DNA of 64,000 nt from Micromonospora sp. PLK6-60 (GTDB lineage Bacteria; Actinomycetota; Actinomycetes; Mycobacteriales; Micromonosporaceae): NCBI RefSeq assembly GCF_019890675.1, contig NZ_JAIOAA010000001.1:248001-312000 (forward strand). The letters are read 5' to 3'. Shown piece by piece: positions 19,478 to 25,809 of this stretch (its first letter is position 1; each line of letters begins with the position of its first letter). The translations under genes and the position numbers were made by a program. The notes below the pieces were generated by a model, which saw only the letters and a list, made by a program, of their open reading frames with translations, was not told the DNA's origin and searched no databases.

Positions 19478-20458
19478 TCACTCTCCGTCGTAGGTGATGA
19501 GGTGGCAGAGCGCGGGCAGGCTGCCCGCGGTGAGCCGGGGAAGCACGTCGGGCAGCTCGCGGAACGCGGACCGGCCGGTGATGAGCGCGTCGAACACCGG
19601 GTCGGCGAGCAGCTCCAGGGCCAACGCCAGCCGGTCGCCGTACGTGCGGGAGGAGCGGCGGGCCGGCGCGACCATGCCGACCTGGCTGCTGCGTACGGTC
19701 AGCCGTCCCGAGTGGAAGGCGCCGCCCAGCGACACCTGCACCGGGCGGTCGCCGTACCAGCTCAGTTCCAGCACGGTGCCCTCCGGCGCGAGCAGGTCCA
19801 GGGCCTGCTGCAGACCGGCGGAGCTGGCGCTGGCGTGCACCACCAGGTCCCGCCCGCCGGCGGCGTCGGCCGGGGCGGCGAAGTCCACGCCGAGCGCGGC
19901 GGCGACCGTCGCCCGCTCCGGGTCGGTGTCCACCAGCTGCACCCGGACGCCGGGGAAGCGGGCCAGCAGGGCGGCCACCGAGCAGCCCACCATGCCGGCG
20001 CCGATGACGGTGACCCGGTCACCGACCAGGGGTGGCGCGTCCCACAGCGCGTTCACCGCGGTCTCCACCGTGCCGGCCAGCACCGCCCGCGCCGCCGGCA
20101 CCGATTCGGGTACGGGGGTCACGGCGTCGGCCGGCACCACGTACGCGCTCTGGTGCGGGTGCAGGCAGAAGACCGTCCGGCCGCGCAGTTCGGCCGGGCC
20201 CGCCTCGACCTCGCCCACGCTCAGGTAGCCGTACTTGACCGGGGCCGGGAAGTCGCCGTCCTGGAACGGGGCGCGCATGGCCGCGTACTGGCTCGGCGGG
20301 ACCGCGCCGGCGAAGACCAGGGTCTCGGTGCCCCGGCTCACCCCCGAGTAGCGGGCCCGGACCAGCACCTCGTCCGGGCCGGGCTCGGGCAGCCGCACCG
20401 GCCGGATCTCGCCCGCTCCGGGCGAGCGGAGCCAGAAGGCCTCGGCCTGTCGCGTCAC
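19478..20458 (-). CDS. MDR-family dehydrogenase without usual zinc ligands
   Basis: A 326-residue medium-chain dehydrogenase/reductase. The Rossmann motif VTVIGAGMVGCSVAALL lies near residue 150, with DTDPERA at the end of strand 2 giving an Asp for NAD preference. The catalytic-domain region that usually carries the Cys zinc ligand reads YSGVSRGTETLVFAG, and the four-Cys structural zinc lobe is absent; this pattern resembles the BchC/threonine-dehydrogenase-like branch. The GTG at 20458 is chosen over an ATG at 20524 because GGGAGGAA precedes it and the extra residues are out of family. It is the first gene of the minus-strand operon, divergent from the CDP-alcohol phosphotransferase. Confidence 0.85.
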   Translation of the reverse strand: MTRQAEAFWLRSPGAGEIRPVRLPEPGPDEVLVRARYSGVSRGTETLVFAGAVPPSQYAAMRAPFQDGDFPAPVKYGYLSVGEVEAGPAELRGRTVFCLHPHQSAYVVPADAVTPVPESVPAARAVLAGTVETAVNALWDAPPLVGDRVTVIGAGMVGCSVAALLARFPGVRVQLVDTDPERATVAAALGVDFAAPADAAGGRDLVVHASASSAGLQQALDLLAPEGTVLELSWYGDRPVQVSLGGAFHSGRLTVRSSQVGMVAPARRSSRTYGDRLALALELLADPVFDALITGRSAFRELPDVLPRLTAGSLPALCHLITYDGE

Positions 20459-20574
20459 CGCGCGTTCCTCCCTCGTCGGCATCCCGTCCGGGCCTTCGGG
20501 TTTCAGACCGAACCGTTCGGTCACGTTTCCCGTGTTGATGGTCAGGGTTTGTCGATCATAGTCACGGAGGAAGT
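20459..20574. promoter_or_regulatory. Divergent promoter region of the 14.7-23.4 kb locus
   Basis: These 116 bases separate the two divergently transcribed arms of the locus. CACGGAGGAA lies just before the GTG at 20575. I see no convincing -35/-10 pair, but both arms must start here, so shared control is likely. Confidence 0.5.
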
Positions 20575-21465
20575 GTGCGCACGGTTCGAAACAGCCCGGT
20601 CACCGGCCTGGCCGGCCAGTTCGTCCTGCTGGCGGTGCTCGCCGCGACGGTGGGGCTCGGCGTGGTGGGCTGGCTGGTCGGGCTCGCGCACGGCCTGGCG
20701 CAGTACGGGCTGCTGCGCCGCGGCCTGCGCCTCGACGGCGCCCCGGGGCTGCGACCGGCCGACCGGGTGACCCTCGCCCGGGCCGTCCTGGTCGGCGGGG
20801 TGACGGCGCTGGCCGCGGACGTCCTCGCCGGCGGTCAGGTGCCGGCCGCCGTGCCGGTGTCGCTGGCCGGGGTGGCGCTCGCGCTGGACTGGGTGGACGG
20901 CCAGGTGGCCCGGCGCACCGGCACCGCCAGCGCGTTCGGCGCCCGCTTCGACATGGAGGTCGACGCCTTCCTGATCCTGGTGCTCAGCGCGTACGTGGCA
21001 CCGGCCGTCGGCGGCTGGGCCCTGGCGATCGGCGCCATGCGGTACGCCTTCGTCGCGGCGAGCTGGCCGCTGCCCTGGCTGCGCGGTTCGCTGCCGGCGC
21101 GGCAGTGGCGCAAGGTGGTGGCCGCCGTGCAGGGTGTCGCCCTGGTCGGGGCCGCCGCCGGCGTGCTGCCCGGCCCGCTGGACACGGTGCTGGTGGCGGC
21201 GGCGCTGGCGCTGCTCGTCGAGTCGTTCACCCGCGACGTGTGGTGGCTGTGGCGGCACCGCGCGGGCGCCGGTTCGCTCCCCCGCCCCGGTCACCCCGCA
21301 CGGCCGCTCCCCCACTCGGCGACGGCCACCGGCCGACCGGCGACGTCCGCTGACCGGCCGGTACCGTCGGCGCCCCGGCCCAGTGCGCCAGCTGGCCGGC
21401 CCGGGGCGGTGGCGCCGGCCGCGCCCGGCACTCCGGCGCGGCACCCCGCGCGGCAGGCCGCCTGA
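20575..21465 (+). CDS. CDP-alcohol phosphatidyltransferase
   Basis: A 296-residue membrane enzyme. The family signature D-x2-D-G-x2-A-R-x8-G-x3-D-x3-D is complete at residues ~103-128 (DWVDGQVARR, then FGARFDMEVD), giving the metal and CDP site. Several hydrophobic helices surround it. A ~65-residue Pro/Ala-rich, disordered C-terminal tail is unusual. The enzyme would join a phosphoalcohol to an alcohol, as in phosphatidylinositol or phosphatidylglycerol phosphate synthesis. It has an excellent ribosome site and lies 32 bases before the AlkP-like gene, so it may make the lipid or phosphodiester part of the locus product. Confidence 0.9.
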   Translation: MRTVRNSPVTGLAGQFVLLAVLAATVGLGVVGWLVGLAHGLAQYGLLRRGLRLDGAPGLRPADRVTLARAVLVGGVTALAADVLAGGQVPAAVPVSLAGVALALDWVDGQVARRTGTASAFGARFDMEVDAFLILVLSAYVAPAVGGWALAIGAMRYAFVAASWPLPWLRGSLPARQWRKVVAAVQGVALVGAAAGVLPGPLDTVLVAAALALLVESFTRDVWWLWRHRAGAGSLPRPGHPARPLPHSATATGRPATSADRPVPSAPRPSAPAGRPGAVAPAAPGTPARHPARQAA

Positions 21466-21497
21466 CCAAGCACACCCCTGCGACCAGGAAGAAGGCC

Positions 21498-23378
21498 GTG
21501 CGCCCCGACGCGACATCCGACACCCCCGAGGTTCCGGGACCGACCGACCGGGACACTGCCCCGGCGCCCGCAGCACGCCGTCCGGCCGACGTGGACGCCG
21601 ACGGCCCGGACGGCGACGCGGAGCAGGCCGACCCGCACCACGACGCGGAACCGGCCGACCCGCACCACGACGCGGAACCGGCCGACCCGCACCGGGACAC
21701 GGGAGAGGTCAGCCCGAGCGGCGGGACGGAGCACGCCGGGCGAAGCGGCGACTCGCAGCGGGCCGGCCGTGGTCGGCGCGTCGTGGCGGTGGTGACCACG
21801 GTGCTGGCCGCGCTGCTCGTGCTGGCCGCGCTCACCGCGCCGAACCGGATCGACGCGCTGCGTCCCGCCGCGTTCGTCCGTATCCCGCTCGAGGCGCTGC
21901 TCGCCGCCGCGCTGCTGCTCGCCCTGCCCCGCCGGGCCGGCCGGGTGGTGGCCGCGCTGGTCGGCGCGGCGCTCGGCCTGCTGGCCGTGCTCAAGCTGCT
22001 CGACATGGGGTTCTTCGCGGCCCGGGCCCGGCCGTTCGATCCGGTGCTGGACTGGGCGATGCTGGACGACGCGCTGAGCTTCCTGGGCGACTCCGTCGGC
22101 CGGCCCGGCGCGATCGCCGCCGCCGTGGCGGCGGTGCTGCTCGCCGCCGGGCTGCTGCTGGCCAGCGCCCGTTCGGTGCTGCGGCTGACCCGATTGGCCC
22201 GCCGGCATCGCGCCGCCGCCACCCGGGTGGTGGCGACGCTGACCGTCGTGTGGACGGTCTGCGCCCTGTTCGGTGTGCGGACCGCGCCCGGGGTCGCGGT
22301 GGCCGACGCCAGCGCCGCCGCCCTCGTCCAGGATCGCGTCACCGGTGTGTGGGCGGGCCTGCACGACCGGGCGGATTTCGCCGCCCGGATCGGGGTGGAC
22401 GCCTTCCGGGACGTCCCGGACGACCGGCTGCTGGCCGGGCTGCGCGGCAAGGACGTGGTCGTCTCGTTCGTGGAGAGCTACGGGCGGGTGGCGGTGGAGG
22501 ACCCGCGGATCGGCCCGGGCGTGAACCGGGTGCTCGACGACGGCACCGCGCGGCTACGCGCCGCCGGCTTCGCCGCGCGCAGCGGGTGGCTGACCTCGCC
22601 GACGGCCGGCGGTGGTAGTTGGCTGGCGCACGCCACCCTGCTGTCCGGGTTGTGGGTCGACAACGAGCAGCGGCACACCGATCTGCTCGCCACCGACCGA
22701 CTCACCCTCAACGGGGCGTTCCAGCGGGCCGGCTGGCAGACCGTCGGGGTGTTGCCGGCCGCCACCCAGCCCTGGCCGCAGAAGCGGTTCTACACCTACG
22801 ACCGTTACTACGACGCGGAGCGCCTCGGCTACCAGGGGCCCAAGTTCAGCTACGCGCCGATGCCCGACCAGTACACGCTGGCAACCTTCCAGCGGCTGGA
22901 ACGGGGCCGGCCGGGACACGCTCCGCTGATGGCGGAGATCCCGCTGGTGTCCAGCCACACCCCGTGGGCGCCGCTGCCCCGCCCGCTGGACTGGGCGCAG
23001 GCCGGTGACGGCGCGGCGTACGTGGGCATGCCGGCGCACGGCGAGTCGCCGGAGGCGGTGTGGCAGGACCCGGCGCGGGTCCGGTCGGCGTACGGCCGGT
23101 CGATCGAGTACTCGGTGGGCGTGCTGATCTCCTGGATGCAGCGGTACGGCGACGACGACCTGGTGCTGGTCTTCCTCGGCGACCACCAGCCGGCGCCGAT
23201 CGTCACCGGCCCGGACGCCGGCCACGACGTGCCGATCACCGTGGTCGCCCGCGATCCGGCGGTGCTGGACCGGATCGCCGGTTGGGGTTGGCAGGACGGC
23301 CTGCGGCCCGGGCCGGACGCGCCGGTCTGGCCGATGGACACCTTCCGGGACCGCTTCCTCACCGCGTTCGCCCGCTGA
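21498..23378 (+). CDS. Membrane alkaline phosphatase/sulfatase-superfamily enzyme
   Basis: A 626-residue protein. Residues 1-90 are an acidic, His/Asp-rich cytoplasmic tail with a 9-residue tandem repeat (ADPHHDAEP). Then come about five membrane helices (95-265) and a large extracytoplasmic catalytic domain. The AlkP-superfamily fold is shown by VVSFVESYGR (metal Glu), SPTAGGGSWLAHATLLSG (nucleophile Thr or Ser region) and VFLGDHQPAP (metal Asp-His). The layout resembles phosphoglycerol or phosphoethanolamine transferases such as LtaS or EptA, or a membrane sulfatase. Together with the CDP-alcohol enzyme it suggests head-group transfer or removal outside the membrane. GTG start with AGGAAGAAGG upstream. 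Confidence 0.8.
   Translation: MRPDATSDTPEVPGPTDRDTAPAPAARRPADVDADGPDGDAEQADPHHDAEPADPHHDAEPADPHRDTGEVSPSGGTEHAGRSGDSQRAGRGRRVVAVVTTVLAALLVLAALTAPNRIDALRPAAFVRIPLEALLAAALLLALPRRAGRVVAALVGAALGLLAVLKLLDMGFFAARARPFDPVLDWAMLDDALSFLGDSVGRPGAIAAAVAAVLLAAGLLLASARSVLRLTRLARRHRAAATRVVATLTVVWTVCALFGVRTAPGVAVADASAAALVQDRVTGVWAGLHDRADFAARIGVDAFRDVPDDRLLAGLRGKDVVVSFVESYGRVAVEDPRIGPGVNRVLDDGTARLRAAGFAARSGWLTSPTAGGGSWLAHATLLSGLWVDNEQRHTDLLATDRLTLNGAFQRAGWQTVGVLPAATQPWPQKRFYTYDRYYDAERLGYQGPKFSYAPMPDQYTLATFQRLERGRPGHAPLMAEIPLVSSHTPWAPLPRPLDWAQAGDGAAYVGMPAHGESPEAVWQDPARVRSAYGRSIEYSVGVLISWMQRYGDDDLVLVFLGDHQPAPIVTGPDAGHDVPITVVARDPAVLDRIAGWGWQDGLRPGPDAPVWPMDTFRDRFLTAFAR
21627..21701 (+). repeat. 27-base tandem repeat inside the AlkP-like gene
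   Basis: Two exact 27-base units (21627-21653 and 21654-21680) and a diverged partial third encode the ADPHHDAEP repeat of the N-terminal tail. Unit number may vary between strains. Confidence 0.8.
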
Positions 23379-23473
23379 GCAACGGTCGTCGGAGCCGATC
23401 GGCGCCGGCAGCCCGCGCGGCCTCGACCGCCCCGGGCCCGACGGTGCCCCAGACTGGCCGGCTGCCGGTACCC

Positions 23474-23660
23474 CCTCGCGTGCCCTGCCAACTTGATGTC
23501 GTAAACGAATCAGGCGGCCACGCTCGAACGCGTCGAGACGGGCAATGACCCTTCGCGTCAGCACGTATGCGCAGGTCACGAGGCAGGCCCGAGCACCGCC
23601 CGATGCCATCGACAACCATCGTGATTCGTTTACGACAGCAAGTTGGTAGGGCGCGCGAGG
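23474..23660. repeat. MITE-like element: 39-base inverted repeats around a 109-base core
   Basis: The left arm (23474-23512) and the reverse complement of the right arm (23622-23660) agree at 36 of 39 positions; both inner ends read GTCGTAAACGAATCA. The arms are less GC-rich than the surroundings. The 109-base core encodes nothing I recognise. The whole gap at 23379-23832 (454 bases) contains no gene. Such a structure could be a miniature inverted-repeat transposable element, the remains of an insertion sequence, or a long RNA hairpin. No clear target-site duplication is visible. Confidence 0.65.
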
Positions 23661-23832
23661 CACCGGCCCCCCGGAGTGACATCGACCGCAATCGTTGAGC
23701 TTGGCGCGATCATTGTCGTCAGGGCCGGGGAGGCACCGGCAGCGCTCGGGCGCACAGCGGCCAGCGATGTGCTTGCCGGCACCCACCGGAGCAGGCCCCA
23801 CGCCCGCGGCACGGCCAGGTCTCACCGGCGGG

Positions 23833-24543
23833 TCAGCCGGCGAGCAGGGCGTCGGCGCGGACCAGGCGCTCCAGGTCCGGCGTGGGGCGCACCCCCAGCT
23901 CGCGGTCCAGGGTCGCCCGGAACACCTCCAGCCGGCGCACCGCCTCGGCGTAGTTGTGTTCGCCGAGGTGCGCGGTGATCAGCGCCCGGGTGGCGCTCTC
24001 CCGCAGCGGCTCCAGGTGCACGGCGGTCAGCGCCACCTGAATCGCCTCGCCGAAGCGACGTTCGGCGGTGAGCCGGGTGGCGAGCGCCTCCAGCGCGGAC
24101 AGCCGCAGGTGTCGCAGCCGTTCCCGCTCGGCGAGGACCCAGTCGTCGTACCAGCCGGGCAGCAGTTCGCCGCCGAGGACATGGCCGGCGCGCAGGTCGA
24201 CGGCCGTACCGTCGACCAGCCGGCCGGCGGTGGCGGCGAGCACCGCGACGTCGGTCTCCACCGTGTCGGAGAGCGCCAGCCGTTCCTCGCCGGTGACCAG
24301 CGGCACCGGGGTCAGCCGGTGCAGCCGCCACAGCGCGGTACGCAGGTTGGCGCGGGCCCGTTCCTCGCCGGAGTCCGGCCAGAGCAGGCCCGCCGCCTCG
24401 GCCCGGGCACGTTGCGGGTGCACGGCCAGCAGGGCGAGCAGTCGGCGCACGCTGTGCGGGGTGGGCAGCGACCGGCCGTCACGGTCGAGCGCGAAGCCGC
24501 CCAGCAGCCGCAGGTGGTACGGGACACGTTGCGTCGCAACCAT
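23833..24543 (-). CDS. Small SARP/BTAD-type transcriptional activator
   Basis: A 236-residue regulator. Residues ~10-85 form the OmpR-like winged helix of Streptomyces antibiotic regulatory proteins (LRLLGGFALDRDGRSL then SVRRLLALLAVHP and ANLRTALWRLHRL). Residues ~90-235 form the bacterial transcriptional activator domain, made of helical repeats and ending RELGVRPTPDLERL. No ATPase or TPR extension is present. The ATG at 24543 has GAAGGG upstream; an upstream GTG frame adds only out-of-family residues. It follows the contractile particle operon by 122 bases on the same strand and is a natural candidate for its activator. Confidence 0.88.
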   Translation of the reverse strand: MVATQRVPYHLRLLGGFALDRDGRSLPTPHSVRRLLALLAVHPQRARAEAAGLLWPDSGEERARANLRTALWRLHRLTPVPLVTGEERLALSDTVETDVAVLAATAGRLVDGTAVDLRAGHVLGGELLPGWYDDWVLAERERLRHLRLSALEALATRLTAERRFGEAIQVALTAVHLEPLRESATRALITAHLGEHNYAEAVRRLEVFRATLDRELGVRPTPDLERLVRADALLAG

Positions 24544-24665
24544 GGGGAGCCCTTCGGTGATCCCGCCTCGGGCCTCCCACGTTCCGCCGAGCGCCGACCG
24601 CCGGTCAACGCTGTGTCGCGACCATGACCCGGGCTGCACCCGAACAGGTGCGCCGGCTCACCCGT
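24544..24665 (-). promoter_or_regulatory. Leader region of the SARP gene
   Basis: A weak hairpin (GCACC/GGTGC at 24636-24651) directly follows the last particle gene, and on the minus strand a TTGACC hexamer lies at about 24603-24608. The SARP gene may thus have its own promoter or be read through from the operon. Confidence 0.3.
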
Positions 24666-25799
24666 TCAGCGCAGCCGGGTGAGGGTCTGCGCGTACGCCG
24701 TCCACTCCGCCGCGTCGCCCATGGTGGCGCCGACCTGGTTCTCCTTCATGATGGAGACCAGCTTCTCCGAGGATGTCTTGGCCAGCGCCCCGATGGTGTT
24801 GATCCCGGCCTTGACCAGCGCCTGCCGGGCCCGGGTGGGTACCGCGGTGAGGGTGGCGACGTCGCCGTCGGCGACGCTCTGCAGCGTGGTGTCGACGCCG
24901 AGCGCGGCGGCCACCGCGGCCGGTGCGCCGGTGGTGGTGCGCACCATCGCCGCCTCCCGCTCGCCCAGCTCCAGGACCATCCGGTCGAGGTTGTCGTAGA
25001 CCCCGTCGGCGGGCAGCGTCCGCAGCACGTCGCGCACGGTCCGCCCGTCGGTGAGGATCTCGTCGCCGAAGACCCGGACGAACTCGTCGACCCGCACCTG
25101 CTGGGGAAAACGCCGCCGCGGGTCGTCGCGCTCGAACAGGTAGCGGTTGAGTTGGGCGGCGCCCTTGAGCTTGGTGCCGGCGACCGCGTCGACCCCGACG
25201 GTCTCCACCGCCGGCAGCACGACGGTGCCCTGTTTGGTCTGCCAGACGCTCACCTTCTTGTCGAGGAACATGGTGGTGCCCATGTAGCGGCCGAAGTCCA
25301 GCGCCGCGAGGGGGTAGTTCGGGTACCTGTCGACGACCAGCGGCCCGCCGGTGATGGGGCCGGAGTCGTGCGTGGCGGCGTTGAGCCGGTTCAGTTCGGC
25401 GCGGATCTCGTCGAGCAGCTTGCGCAGGCTGACCCGCATGGCGGCCAGGCAGGAGAACGCCTTGGCCACGTCGGTGCCGAGGTGGTCCAGGTCGTGTTCG
25501 ATGCGGTGGAAGCGCTCGTTGAAGCCCAGCTCCCCGGTGGTCTGCCCGGCCTGCACCACGTCCTCGCCGTCCACCCAGTCGGTGTGGGTGAACGTCCGGA
25601 CGAACGGCGGCGGCGCGCAGGACGGCTCGACGGCCGGGAACGACTCGGCGTAGTTGAAGACCCGCTTGGCGCTGCCGACGTTCTCGAAGATCCAGGAGGA
25701 GACCAGGACGCTGGCCTCGGACTTGTCGATCCCGGCCTTGGTGAAGGTCTCGTAGAGCTGGCCGACGGTCAGCCCGTCGTAGTTGATCTCGATGGCCAT
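24666..25799 (-). CDS. Unknown particle-operon protein with C-terminal helix-hairpin-helix
   Basis: A 377-residue soluble protein, last in the 14-gene operon. I do not recognise its first ~300 residues; they contain a mixed helical region with VDRYPNYPLAALDFGRYMGTTMF. The last ~60 residues (ALVKAGINTIGALAKTSSEKLVSIMKENQ) look like a helix-hairpin-helix or SAM-like module of the sort found in polymerase and nuclease partners. The N-terminal IEINYDGLTVGQLYETF segment is conserved-looking. It could be a cargo adaptor, cap or structural accessory. The ATG has GAGAGG upstream, 10 bases after the previous stop. Confidence 0.6.
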   Translation of the reverse strand: MAIEINYDGLTVGQLYETFTKAGIDKSEASVLVSSWIFENVGSAKRVFNYAESFPAVEPSCAPPPFVRTFTHTDWVDGEDVVQAGQTTGELGFNERFHRIEHDLDHLGTDVAKAFSCLAAMRVSLRKLLDEIRAELNRLNAATHDSGPITGGPLVVDRYPNYPLAALDFGRYMGTTMFLDKKVSVWQTKQGTVVLPAVETVGVDAVAGTKLKGAAQLNRYLFERDDPRRRFPQQVRVDEFVRVFGDEILTDGRTVRDVLRTLPADGVYDNLDRMVLELGEREAAMVRTTTGAPAAVAAALGVDTTLQSVADGDVATLTAVPTRARQALVKAGINTIGALAKTSSEKLVSIMKENQVGATMGDAAEWTAYAQTLTRLR

Positions 25800-25809
25800 G
25801 GTGGTCCTC

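Noticed and set aside
23359-23691. Minus-strand open frames across the inverted repeat element
   Set aside because: They mainly read through the arms, show no transposase motif and have no ribosome site, so I do not call a gene.
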